This document shows, in pieces, positions 1-10,529 of a DNA stretch of 64,000 bases (positions are counted from its first letter, which is position 1; every line of letters begins with the position of its first letter). Position numbers and translations under genes: made by a program. The notes beneath the pieces were generated by a model. That model saw nothing but the letters and a program-made list of their open reading frames with translations, ran no database searches and was not told the origin of the DNA. Source of the stretch: Balanoglossus misakiensis. Its lineage: Eukaryota > Hemichordata. The stretch is taken from positions 7,688,001-7,752,000 of the forward strand of contig CM082583.2 of assembly GCA_040954595.2 (NCBI GenBank), read 5' to 3'.

Positions 1-310
1 TCGGGACGCTAACATTTTACATGGGGATTAATTAAAACTTTTCCTTGTGATAAATTTAACGGCCCTTGGAATAAAAGTTGGACCCCCTTCACGGCGTCTA
101 TCTTCCTGATTTTTTAGGGATTCGAGTTCAATTGAAATAAAAAGTCACCCCCAAAATGTTGTTATTTGTAACTGAAGTTTACAATCCCCCCACAGTACAA
201 ATGGAATGACCAAAAACTTTCCTCCAAGAGTCACCAAGGCAGCATGAAATGTTTGGTTTTGGCGGCTTTTATGGTTGGTATTATATAAAATTCGTTCGAG
301 ATCCTGGCGG
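1..310. other. Upstream flank of the alkaline phosphatase gene
   Basis: No gene can be supported here. The stretch is AT-rich and holds a second, weaker TATA-like string (TATATAAAAT around 280-290) upstream of the better TATA box at 311. A long open frame on the - strand across 145-366 has no recognisable protein signature and runs through the promoter, so it was not called. Confidence 0.5.
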
Positions 311-318
311 TATAAAAG
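311..318 (+). promoter_or_regulatory. TATA box of the alkaline phosphatase gene
   Basis: TATAAAAG lies 154 bases upstream of the first coding ATG at 465. With standard 25-32 base spacing, transcription would start near 340-350 and give a leader of about 120 bases. The leader contains one out-of-frame ATG at 454, which overlaps the real start. The string TTTACTTTCAG at 430-440 resembles a splice acceptor, so a small leader intron cannot be excluded. Confidence 0.55.
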
Positions 319-464
319 CCAATCCCGACACGGCCCCTTTTCATTATCACACGCAGTTGTTGGCACTTTCTATCACACTCTCCGTCTCCGCTGACTTGTA
401 AATCTTGTCGCTTTGACGGCGCACTTTGCTTTACTTTCAGCTAGAGGCCAGCTGATGACGCACA

Positions 465-3400
465 ATGACACGAATTTACAACCGAGCATCTTTCCACTGG
501 GCTGCTGTTTTCGTAATTACCATCGTTTTATCAGAGCTCAACACATCAGCATCGCAACGTGAGTATTTCTACCTGTTCTTAACAACACCGTTTTATACGC
601 AATTAAACGCACTGTTACCGGACCGGTACATTGCCGAATGCACCCGTGCAGAATTTTAACAAGATTTTTGTTTCAAATATTTCACTCAAATTAAAAATAT
701 ATTTTTAATTAAAAATGTATTCATGTTTCTAACGAAACAACTAGAAAAGGTTGAAGCCCCTTTGTTCTAGTTGATTTGGAAGGAGGGCACTGTAAATTCT
801 CACATTTCTTTGAATCAGTACGTATTTTCTGAATGTTGCTTCTTCAATAAAAAATAACAAAAGTCGCTTTTTAAAACAAAGAAATTCTGTCTGGCCTAAA
901 TTCCATGAAAATTATACATGGAAACAGCACTGAGTTAGCGTGTAGGCCTATTATGTCTTTTGGTGGAATTTGGCGTACATAACAATATGCTTTCCCCTCT
1001 CCGCATGCGTGATGGAGTGCGTGCTGTCCACGTGGATGAAAACTTGTAGTCCCGTGTTTAACATTATATTGAACAGCTGTGTTGGGGACCAGACTGAATT
1101 TCAGCGAGCGAAGCGATGCGTTGACATGTTTAGGTGTGACCTTGAACCGAGTTGCAACCCGGGCAGCGTGCGGGAAGAACGCTTTTTTGCTATATACTAT
1201 ACTAGAAATTGGTTTCAGTACTTTCCCTATCTGATTAAAATCAGATGTAAGGTACAACGACCTATTTTACTTGCGATGCGCGGTATTCACTACAATAAAC
1301 AAGACAAATTTCTCTAGTTGAAACAAATGGCAAGCAAAATAAACTACGCTAAGAACAAGTAGCCTAATTTGATCAAAAGCCACTAAAAATTCAAGGAATT
1401 TGATTCGACTAATTAGTTCCCAATTTTATCTTTACACGCGAGACTTTTGGGATGACTTAACTTCAAAACCATGATGACTTTACCGGTCCAGTGCATGTAT
1501 ATACGAGAACCCTAAATAATTGTTGTTGTTGTTGTTGTTATTGGTGGTGGTGGTGTTTCCGGATTTGAATAATTTTGTCAACAATAACAATCACCTGGTT
1601 CTTGCCACGTTGCATGCACTAAATCACAGAAGTAGGCGTTTCAGTATGTTATATGGAGCTGATCAAGAATGTAGTTGAAACCGAGCAATCCTAAAAATAG
1701 CCATACAAGTTACTGCTATCTCAAGTGACTGATAGCGAGGTATTGCAGGCCGATATACAGCATGAGTTTGGGCGAAATCATGTGAAGTTCATTCAATGAA
1801 AATAGGCGATGAATTAGAAAATTCCAGACATTTCGACCCAAAATAAAAATAATCTGAGGTATATGTGAAGTAGTGTACATACAAACCTACAAACTAGGGT
1901 GTAAATTAGTCTAACCAGAAGTACCTGGCAAGCGTTTATGAGTTTGGTCATTTTCACATTCCAGCCGCGGAAGAATGGAACAGGATGGCACAGGGAAGTC
2001 TGAGGAAAGCGCTGGAGATGGAGAATCTCAATAAAAACGTTGCCAAAAATGTGATATTCTTCATCGGCGATGGCTTGGGCATTGCTACTATTACAAGCGC
2101 TAGAATACTAAAGGGGCAAATGCAAGGACTTCAAGGCGAAGAATCCGAACTATCGTTTGAATCGTTTCCACATGTGGCGCTAAGTAAGGTAAATTTGAAA
2201 TATTAAAACACTTTTTTCGGTTGTTGAGTCATACGCGTTCATTCGCCAACGTGTACACTATCCCCTCCGAACCAATTTCAGTGGGCTCAGACCAGACCAA
2301 GTCACTTCCTATAAGTATGCATCTCCTATTTACATGAAACGTTTCTTTCTTTAGTAGAAGAAAGTAAGTACACAAAATAAAATGTCTGAGTGAATCTACG
2401 AAAGTCTTGTAGCTACTGTGTCTGCAATAAGCTTTATTTCGACTTTGTACTGTTATAGACGTACAATACAGACCAACAAGTTGCGGACTCGGCGGGTTCT
2501 GCTACGGCCTACTTGTGTGGTGTGAAGTCCAAAGCGGGAACGATCGGCGTTGACGACCAGGTCGTCAAGGGGAATTGCCACTCTATCCAGAATGCAAAGG
2601 TCGACTCCTTCATGAAACAGGCGGCAGACGCCGGTAAGAACGGGACATCTACTACCAAACTCTTAAAAAGACAATTTGACGCCACCAAGTCAAGGCAATG
2701 AGCGGAAAATCATGACTTTCATCATGTATATTTTCTCCATCTCCAGGTAGAGCAGCAGGCATCGTCAGCACTGCCCGGATAACCCACGCCACCCCGGCTG
2801 CAGTCTACGCGAACGTCCCGGAGAGAGGTTGGGAGCGCGATACCAACGTGCCCGATGGGGAAAAGTCGGCTGGCTGTACAGACATCGCCTCGCAGCTTAT
2901 CGACAATGCTCGGCGTTTTCAGGTTTGTGTCTTTACCTCTCTGTCTTTTATATCCCACAGGGACCGCTCTGTTCGAATGACTGAATTGATAACGTGTAGA
3001 GAGATTTATATAGTGATTCCATCTGTCTCAATGGCTACGAGCCTCCGCATAGGGCCGCATATACATACCTACACATTTCAAGTGATTTTGGACCAAAAAT
3101 ATAATACACAGAAACAAAGATGGAACTGAGGAAGGAAACAACTTCTTGTTGCAGGTTATCATGGGTGGCGGTCGACGAGAAATGATGCCCACCGCGCACC
3201 AAGATCCCGAGTATCGTCATCTGAGAGGTAGCCGGGGCGACGGTCGTGACCTCATCAGTGAATGGTTTCAGGCCATGCCGGATGACACGAACAACCTGTA
3301 CGTGGTCAACAGAAAACAGTTACTCGATGTGGACTCTGAAGAAACAGACAATTTGATAGGTAAGGACATTTACACGACATGCAGACAACAGGCCGTCTGT

Positions 3401-5096
3401 TCGGATGAACCCCTGACACTTCATTCCAAATAAAAGATCGTGTAATGTGCACTTTCCCTTTAGATTTTGATATGGTTGTGTCTCTATTGTATCACAGGAT
3501 TATTTGAACCGAGCCACATGCTGTATGACGTCGAGAGGGCCGATCATGGTGAAGGTGACCCGAGCCTGGCCGAAATGGTAGAAAAGGCGATCGAAATCTT
3601 GAGGAAACGAGAGGAGGGGTTCTTTCTCTTCGTCGAGGGTAAGAGTGCCATTTTGTCTTTATCTGAGATCATCAAACGACAGCAAATTAGAAACCAAACC
3701 TTGGGTGTCTGAGTGAATGGCAGTTAGATGCCAATAATATGGCTCCCTGCCCTACTTCCACAGGCTGTGGTTTCTCCAACATATTATATCAGAGGATCAG
3801 ACTGGGACGACAGGTGGTCCAAATGTAGGACTCTTCCGTTAATTTAAATGGACTTTGTGTATATTTTCGTTCTTGACAGCCGGGAGAATCGACCATGCGC
3901 ACCACAAAGGCCGAGCATACTTGGCCCTGACAGATACATTGGCGCTTGATGAAGCCGTCACCAAGGCCATGGAAATGACCGATAATGAAGAAACGTTGAT
4001 TGTCGTGACTGCTGACCACAGTCATACGAATACAATAGGAGGATATCCCTCTAGAGGAAATCCAATCCTAGGTATTTATTATTCACTTTTCAATTTCGTG
4101 AGTCCCAAAATATAGACTAGTTGCAATTTTAGTTGTTGTTCATGTCTGGGGCATTTTGACTTGAGCCGAGTCATAGGATCGAGTGAGAGTTTTGATAACA
4201 GTATTTTTTACAGACATGGGATAAAATAATGGTATTCAAACTTCAACGAAAAGATGATTTTCAGTGTTAATTCATGGAATGAGTTGTAGCGTCTTTATGA
4301 AATGGCGTAGCCGACATGTAAGGCTGGGTTCTCGCTGCCTTTTTTGTGCACAGGAAAGAATGATCGAGAACGGGCCTTGGATGGGCTGCAATACACAACG
4401 TTCAGCTACGCCAACGGACCAGGCGCCGAGGAACTGCGGCAGAGTTACTTGCATACTGGTCGCAGACCTAATCTTGATCTCGTGGACACTGGTAAGTTAC
4501 AATACTTTTTATTCTGAGAAAAGTATCTTGTTCTGTGCGTATACGTGTATAGTATTTCTTCGTTTTTTTTCATTACATTACCAGGTAGTCGAGATTATCG
4601 TCAACAAGCGGCGATTCCCCTGCAGGACGAATCACACGGGGGCGAAGACGTGCCCGTGTACGCCACGGGGCCAATGTCACATCTGTTCCACGGCGTTCAG
4701 GAACAGCATTATATCGCCCACGCTGTGAGATACGCCGCCTGCCTGGGCAACAACTCCCGGGACGCCCACCACTGCACCAAACCGCGGACCTCTCCAGCGC
4801 CACCCACGACAACCAGGAAAACCGCGACGACCACGAAGAAACAGGTCACTTATCGCCGACCAGAACCTATCGCTAAAACGGAGCTTACCGAATCAGACGT
4901 CGACAACGAGCTTACACGATATCTAGAGGACCAAGACGATGATGGACACTCAGGACAGACAACATCGTATATCCCACCAAAGATTGAAATTTCTTGCATA
5001 ATGGCATCTTCGGCCAACAGTGGACCGTCAGTTATGAGAGCGTCGGTTCTATCCATGTTGACTATAGCAATCTTTGTGTTCAGTGTTTCAATGTAA
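465..5096 (+). CDS. Alkaline phosphatase, GPI-anchored, tissue-nonspecific-like (9 exons)
   Basis: Exons: 465-558, 1965-2188, 2459-2633, 2747-2922, 3155-3359, 3498-3638, 3880-4071, 4354-4491, 4585-5096. All have GT-AG borders and the phases agree throughout (1857 nt, 618 aa). The enzyme hydrolyses phosphate monoesters outside the cell. The sequence shows an N-terminal hydrophobic signal peptide, then the family blocks: FIGDG with metal ligand D67; DSAGSATAY with the nucleophilic Ser117; [19 protein letters not shown] with E338, D343 and H347; TADHSH with D384 and H385; DESHGGED with H466. All residues of the two-zinc/one-magnesium site known from placental and tissue-nonspecific enzymes are present, so it should be active. 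The core ends near C512. A tail of about 106 residues follows: Thr/Pro/Lys-rich, then acidic, then a hydrophobic C-terminus typical of GPI attachment. The long linker is more than vertebrate enzymes usually carry. The first exon codes only the secretion signal. The fold and family are certain; the physiological substrate is not visible. Confidence 0.97.
1520..1554 (+). repeat. (TTG)n then (GGT)n microsatellite in phosphatase intron 1
   Basis: Short compound triplet repeat within the 1.4-kb first intron of the phosphatase gene (559-1964). That intron otherwise holds no recognisable element. Open frames on both strands at 871-1317 lie inside it and are not supported. Confidence 0.8.
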
Positions 5097-5337
5097 AAGT
5101 CTGACACCAGAGTTCTGTTTTTTATAGACGTTTTATCATGCGGATACCAAGATCATTTCACTCATGTAGTACTGCCAATCCGAGGAAAAATCAGACAATT
5201 ATGAACGATCGATCGATCGATCGAAAGCCATTAACTCAATTTTATGAGTTAGACCTATAGGTTTGTTAGCATTTCCAACACACCACCTGATATCTTCTAT
5301 TCCCTCTATATTTATGAAGTTGGTGTTTATTTTTAAG

Positions 5338-5343
5338 AATAAA
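5338..5343 (+). terminator. Poly(A) signal of the alkaline phosphatase gene
   Basis: AATAAA lies 242 bases after the stop codon at 5094-5096, with GT-rich sequence (TTTTTGTGTGTG) just beyond it, as expected of a cleavage/polyadenylation site. A short (GATC)n run at about 5207-5224 falls inside the predicted 3' UTR. Confidence 0.6.
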
Positions 5344-5715
5344 AACGAATATTTTTGTGTGTGAAATAATTGCCTTGGTTTAAAACCAAACAAATTGACA
5401 AAGCCAAAAGTTCATTCCAGTCCCAGCAAAACATTCAATCAAAGCGTGGGTGTATGTTCTGTGGTTCTTCTAGGCCTAGCTCGAGTTCCATGGCCTAGCC
5501 AAACATTGGGTTAGTTAAAATGTTGGATTTGTCAAATTCATCTCAACCGTCTGTCCCCTTACTTATGCTGCTAACACACTGCCACTGTCCAGCCCCGATA
5601 ATCTTGCTCCCCCTCCAACTGCGCTTGTGCAGGTATTAGTATGTGATAAATTTGACCCACGGAGCCGCAACATCGCGAACAATACGTTCTTCAGACATCC
5701 GCCATGTCATGTCAC

Positions 5716-6128
5716 GTCAACAGCACCTGGTATAAAACATGACCAATCGTGAACCACGCCGCACTGCCTTCTTGTCAGCCAATCAAAGACTGGAACGTGT
5801 GCACCTGTGTGTATTCTTAGCCCAGCAGGTTTCCCACTGGTCGAGAGTGACCGTGCGCAACTTGCATTATAGCTTCACGTGGCGCTTCCACGTACAAGTT
5901 TGTTGGCGCCGCTTCATTCGTGTCACCAATTTCACGGTGACAGCGTGTCGAGTGACTTCACTGATCTCCAGGTACACAAAAATGTGGAGCAGAAAAGCCT
6001 GGAAGAGACTGACGAAGCTGACCGTTGGTCCAAAATTTTGGAGAACTTCTGGGCGAAATTTGCAAGACCCTGTCGAAAGAAACCGCCGTGCCTTCAAATT
6101 TGACGAAGTCGCACCAATCAACCAACAG
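5716..6128 (+). repeat. Segment A: diverged duplicate of 28919-29304, probable promoter plus first exon of an unknown gene
   Basis: This segment aligns by eye along about 400 bases with 28919-29304. Shared blocks in the same order are: GTCAACA...CACCTGGT near 5716-5730; a CCAAT box (GACCAATC) and a second one about 35 bases on; a block at 5921-5960 reading TGTCACCA/TTTCACGG; and an end block at 6040-6128. At the right end A has AACCAACAG followed by GTGAGC, a good splice donor. Differences between the copies in two blocks fall mainly on third codon positions (CHQFHGDSVS against CHHFHGESVS; GELLGE and VPSNL against GDLLGE and IPSSL), which suggests past or present coding on the + strand. The two blocks sit in different frames, with the same frame offset in both copies, so a simple single exon does not explain them. 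No known family is recognised. It could instead be an old mobile-element relic. Confidence 0.5.
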
Positions 6129-6431
6129 GTGAGCATACACTTTCCTTTTTTACTTTTCTCGGTTCATTTTTTCTAAGCAGTCTGACTCTAGCTAGTATGA
6201 CATTAGGACGAAAACTTTAAAACCCCGTACCCGCTGTAGACATTTCTCCGTCCAGAGCTAGGCGAATAATTTTAGTTTAGGGTACAAGCGCGTACGTCAC
6301 CATCGACGGTTTTTTAATCGCAATATTTCAGGAGGTTACACTACCCCTACAACATGGGCAGCTTTGCACATTCTGAACGCACAATTAATGAGACAAACAG
6401 AGACAGATTTGCTTACATCTTACTATATGCT

Positions 6432-6437
6432 TTTATT
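6432..6437 (-). terminator. Poly(A) signal of the lectin gene
   Basis: On the - strand AATAAA lies about 115 bases beyond the lectin stop codon (6554-6552), giving a short 3' UTR. The gene is convergent with the phosphatase, and segment A lies between the two gene ends. Confidence 0.5.
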
Positions 6438-6551
6438 TACTTATTTGATGACCCACCACCATTGTCCAATTCAACATGTAACACTGTTGAAGACATCGAC
6501 TTGAATGAGCAAAAGCCGTCGATTGTAGCTTTGTGATAGTGCAGGTGTTGA

Positions 6552-8139
6552 TCACTCGCAGCCTGGCACGTTTGCGGGATAATCACAAACATCCAACTCG
6601 GGATTAAACACCAAATCCGCAGGGCACTCGAAGTCATTCCTTATATCATGGATGCAGACGTAAAACTTGGTGCAGTCGATAGGATGCGGAAAGATACCAT
6701 CTTCAGTGCATACGATGTCTACAAAAATAAATGTCAACAGCAAGTGTCAATCATATATTTTGGCACCATTCCCCCCATATGTAATACTTTTATTTTCATT
6801 GCGGTTGGACGTTTGTTTCATTGTGTTTCTGCTTATATTTCATGTGGTCCTCATGTCCAACTTAAGGTATACTGTTTCATCTAAAGCGTTATTACGGAAA
6901 GAGGAGATCTAGCAAACAACACATTCAAAGTGCGTGGCCACGTCTAAAACAGCGTCACAATTGATCTCCAGAGGGCTGAGTCACGGATAGGTGTAAATTG
7001 TGGTTTTGTGCCCTCAGGCTGTTGATCGGGCATTTCATTTTGTTGGACAAAATCCTTGATAAAGCGAGCCTTTGACCTAATATTTTTCAAATGTTGTACA
7101 TGCGAGGTACATGTTATGTTCTGACCCACCTCCTAGTTTCTTACATGTGGAAGCGCGACTCTGTCCGCACTTCAGGTCGTTCCACATCCCGGAATTGTAG
7201 ATATTGACACAGTCTTCTTGTCCCACATCGTTTGGCTCACCCGGAGCCCAGTTGAAGAAATCGGGCTGCAAAACAGAAATAGAACAATCAATAGGTGATT
7301 GGATCCCTGAAACCTACAGTTGTTTACATGCGCGTAGAATTTCACATTTAATATTCGGATCCTCTCTGAGAGATCCAGAATCGAGGAGCTACTTACTTCG
7401 GTACCGTCAATCCACTGCCAGTCCCGTTCACTCGTCACATCAATCATACCAATCCAGGTCACATCGTCAGATGATAATCCTACGAATTTTAGATCAAGTC
7501 TCAAATTATTGAGAATTCATCTTCGATACATTTAGGCCGCCCAGGAGTGACGTATAGAAATGTCATGTAATCGCTTGTTTTGGTACCTATCCAATTATCA
7601 TGTCAAATCTGACTAGCAAGACAATACATTCGTATCACGAAGGATGAAGTATACACAATTTTGTTTTCAAAGCAGAAAATAGCCGTTACACTCAAGTCGA
7701 TACCATTAAAACAAAGGGGTAGTAAACTGGTCTAATATTGTTCCTCACCTCCCACAAAGTTGGACTCCTCCACATCACTCAAAATGGCCAAGGTGGCGCC
7801 TTTTTCTTCACACGCTGCTCTCGCATTTGCGTACTGCATGAGCCCTGTCTCGACGAAGTAGCAGAAGTCACCGCGCATGACCCAGCCTTCCTCACACGTC
7901 TAAACGGTATAGGATAAAACATTAGATAGTGAGTGTGTGCTAAACATTCGAAAAAATGCCGAATAATTACAACCAAGACCAGAACAATATTGAGGCTAGT
8001 TTTATGACCGTTTTCAAAGAAAGGGCAATTACACGCACATTGCATGGCTACAATTTAGACAATTCTATCCTTCACATACCACATCAGGCCTGGCACAAGC
8101 TGCCGAGAAAAGAAATACCACAACGACGAGGAACTTCAT
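6552..8139 (-). CDS. Secreted C-type lectin with C-terminal peritrophin-A (CBM14) domain, 5 coding exons
   Basis: Coding exons, 5' to 3' on the - strand: 8139-8080, 7899-7749, 7479-7397, 7265-7130, 6718-6552. All have GT-AG borders and consistent phases (597 nt, 198 aa). Residues 1-17 are a signal peptide (MKFLVVVVFLFSAACA). Residues 22-140 are one C-type lectin domain with the WIG core, an EPN motif at 108-110 and WND at 126-128. These are the Ca2+ and sugar contacts, and EPN is the type usually linked to mannose-class sugars. The last exon codes a complete six-cysteine chitin-binding domain (C147, C159, C165, C175, C188, C197) entered through a phase-1 intron, as expected of exon shuffling. 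The start was chosen because the signal peptide begins here and a non-coding exon precedes it: acceptor just before 8163, exon 1 donor at 8509/8508. The likely role is extracellular binding of glycans and chitin, perhaps in mucus or immune recognition; that is inference. Domain calls are firm. Confidence 0.93.
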
Positions 8140-8508
8140 TTTCTTAGGATTCCGCGAATGAACCTGGAACGATGGAGAGAAATAGAAATGGAAATACCAG
8201 TCACAATAATGATTTTATCCATATATGGCCCACATTAATGATTACAAAATGCGATAAATTGTACGTCGAGATTGAGTAATGCCTATACTATGCGAAAAAA
8301 TAAGATGTCAGTCAGTATCCATTGTGATGCACGAAAATGTACCATTTATATGAACAAACGCATATGGTAAACATCACGGCCACTCCACACCGTGCCAACA
8401 CATTAACACAGTTATAAAACTCGTGGGAAGAGATAAAACTCTCCTGCAGAGAACATTAACGTGAACGGCATGAAGCAAGCACGCAGAAATACTAAGTCAA
8501 AAACTCAC

Positions 8509-8570
8509 CTGTATAGATTTCTCACTGCAAGGCTTTCGAACTTGTCGGATGCTTCCTTCTGGACAGTGTG
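8509..8570 (-). other. Non-coding first exon of the lectin gene (5' UTR)
   Basis: A TATA-like AATATAAGG on the - strand (8593-8600) is followed about 30 bases on by a likely start near 8566-8570. The segment then runs to ATACAG followed by GTGAGT, a strong splice donor ending the exon at 8509. It contains no ATG, so translation starts in exon 2. The acceptor GTTCCAG places the exon 2 start at 8163, giving an intron of about 345 bases. The exact start base is a guess; the donor and acceptor are well formed. Confidence 0.55.
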
Positions 8571-8592
8571 ATGGCTATTGCTACACCACTGC

Positions 8593-8600
8593 CTTATATT
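8593..8600 (-). promoter_or_regulatory. TATA box of the lectin gene
   Basis: On the - strand the string AATATAAG lies about 90 bases upstream of the first splice donor and at the right distance from the inferred start near 8568. No other core promoter element is obvious. Confidence 0.45.
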
Positions 8601-8609
8601 TCATCTGAA

Positions 8610-9157
8610 GCACTGAGCTCCGGAGATGTCGATTATAAAAATAGCTTAATTAACAGGACTATTTTGGCATAATTGCGTGCGAGTAAAACGCTGACAAAGG
8701 CGGTTCTAGCTGTGATCTTTTGGTGCGGGTTTTTACTCTGCTTCCAATTAATTACATGTACTTTTTACTAAAAGGTTTCCCAAAATAGTTCTAATCGTGT
8801 TGGCTTAAAGTTTGTTAAGGTTAGATATATGCCTCCACTTATGGATTTATGGTTTTATAAACAACAAAGCATTAAAAAACATCAAACTGTCCAAATTCGA
8901 ACGTGTCCAGTACATTAACATTAAAGAAAAGTTATATAGCAGTAAATCATGCCCGAACTAAGTTTTTAGGGACATATCCTTCGGTGGTATATGCGTCAAT
9001 ATGCTCGAAGTCTTTTGTTTAGCGTGTATACTATCATACATGTACAACAAACCAGCCAAACGACAGAACAACAATCTCATTAGTGGCTTTACACACCCTT
9101 GTTTTAAAAAGTACAATAAAATTTGACATATTCCAGGTTTTTTATTCATGATCAAAA

Positions 9158-9208
<51 letters not shown>

Positions 9209-10365
9209 GAAGGAGAGAGAGAGAGACAAAGGAGAGAGAGAGACAGAGTATTTTTAATTTCTTATTAACAATAAATAGATACACGACCGTCGTGCTTGCC
9301 TGGCAGGGACTTGTCATAAATAATGGTTCAGAAGCAATGAGAAATTTAAAAAAAACACAAAAAATCATTAAGTGGTTTTGCAAATGCAAGTAATTCGACA
9401 ACCAGCGTAAATGCACTTTTAATTTGTTAATATAAATAAATAGATCTAAGTGCTTGCCGTCAATACCTTTAATGCCCATTCAAAATGTATTGTTTGTGTA
9501 TTTTTGGAATTGCAGAATGTTTAGACCACGAAGAGATAAACTATTTCGGAAGAGCTTGTGGACACCCCCACCCGCCAACAAGGAGGAACTTGTCGAACAC
9601 TGACGGTGGCCAAGTCGTGTTTCCGTAAGTTTCTCTTCCATTTGAAAGAAACAGCCTTCTTGACGATACTTATTCCAGTAATCCATGATGTATAGTTGAC
9701 GGACTCAGTTACAACCAACACCGTTAAAAAGAAACACTGTGTCTGCTTTTCCCATGATTCAGCGCGAAAATGAAACGCCTTACGTGTTCTGGACCGCGAT
9801 CAGTGATAAGAATGTAAAACACAACCTAAACATGTTCTTTCGTGCCACCACGTACGTGTCTTTGTGAGACTCGCAACAATTTATGCAGTCACTCTATTCC
9901 TCATCAACTGGACTGATGAAAATATATCTATGTTCAGTACATTCCTTCTGTGCGACTCAAACTGTTTTCATCGTAGCGTTTGCGAGCGAGTCACGTGATA
10001 GGAGTATATGGGCCTGAGACCGTATTTCGTGCAAATGCCGATCAACGACCCTGGGGAAAATTAACACAGTAAAATGTCGGTTGGAGTACACACCCTTCCT
10101 ATGCCAGGGAAGAATCAGGCAGCTGAGGTCATTAACACTGCATGGTCGTCCATATATTTTTTTATGAGAGAAACGTGTATTTTTATTCACAATTAATGAA
10201 AATTTCAACTTAGCATTAATGCAGGTAGATTGTGGGTATTGTTTTCGCGAGGGTGTGGCTATTTCCCAATACATCATTGTTTGTAAGGCCCCAATATAAT
10301 ATGTGCTGTTCCGATTACATGGTTTTCAAAAACATATGGTAAGTAGGTAGGGATTTTTTTTTTAT
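8610..10365. other. Intergenic stretch, no supported gene
   Basis: AT-rich DNA between the lectin promoter and the histone tail. It contains the (GA)n microsatellite at 9163-9246 and two TACATGTA octamers (about 8753 and 9037). A block near 9516-9624 is flanked by a fair acceptor and a GTAAGT donor on the + strand, but only about 35 codons are open and no partner exons were found, so it was not called. Confidence 0.6.
9163..9246. repeat. (GA)n microsatellite, interrupted
   Basis: About 84 bases of GA dinucleotides with a few AAG and GGA interruptions. Open frames through it in both directions give only Arg/Glu or Ser/Leu repeats and are artefacts of the repeat. Confidence 0.9.
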
Positions 10366-10370
10366 TTTGC

Positions 10371-10474
10371 AAGAAAGACAGGAGAAGCCCGTGAAGAAGG
10401 GTACCACTAAGAAAACTCCCAAAAAGGCTTCAAAACCAAAGAAGCCAGCTGCCAAGAAAGCTAATATTAAGTAA
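10371..10474 (+). pseudogene. Orphan C-terminal tail of a histone H1-like gene (5' truncated)
   Basis: Reading back from the TAA at 10472-10474, the frame codes a basic Lys/Pro/Ala/Thr tail (KPVKKGTTKKTPKKASK, then PKKPAAKKANIK). This is the composition and repeat style of linker histone H1 C-termini. A perfect histone mRNA stem-loop follows 25 bases after the stop. No H1 globular (winged-helix) domain can be found upstream on this strand. The similarity stops abruptly at a T-run ending in TTTTGCAAG, which looks like a splice acceptor, and GTAAGT occurs only some 30 bases earlier, which is too close to be a normal intron. Replication-dependent H1 genes normally have no introns. The best reading is a truncated gene fragment left by recombination. 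The alternative is a terminal exon of an unknown gene that gained histone-type 3' processing. Confidence 0.6.
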
Positions 10475-10498
10475 TTCTTACTTTCAAAACTATAAAAA

Positions 10499-10514
10499 GG
10501 CCCTTTTCAGGGCC
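10499..10514 (+). promoter_or_regulatory. Histone mRNA 3' stem-loop
   Basis: GGCCCTTTTCAGGGCC forms a 6-bp stem with a TTTC loop. It is preceded by an A-run and followed by ACCACA, matching the consensus bound by stem-loop binding protein for processing of replication-dependent histone mRNAs. It lies 25 bases beyond the stop of the H1-like tail, the usual distance. No clear purine-rich downstream (U7) element is visible. The flanking TATAAAAAGG could also be read as a TATA box, but the stem-loop explains the sequence better. Confidence 0.85.
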
Positions 10515-10529
10515 ACCACATAGTTCTGT

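Noticed and set aside
9516-9624. Possible internal exon on the + strand (acceptor GAATTGCAG, donor GTAAGTTT) with a Cys-containing, sushi-like reading
   Set aside because: Only about 35 codons, no second cysteine pair, and no neighbouring exons to complete a domain.
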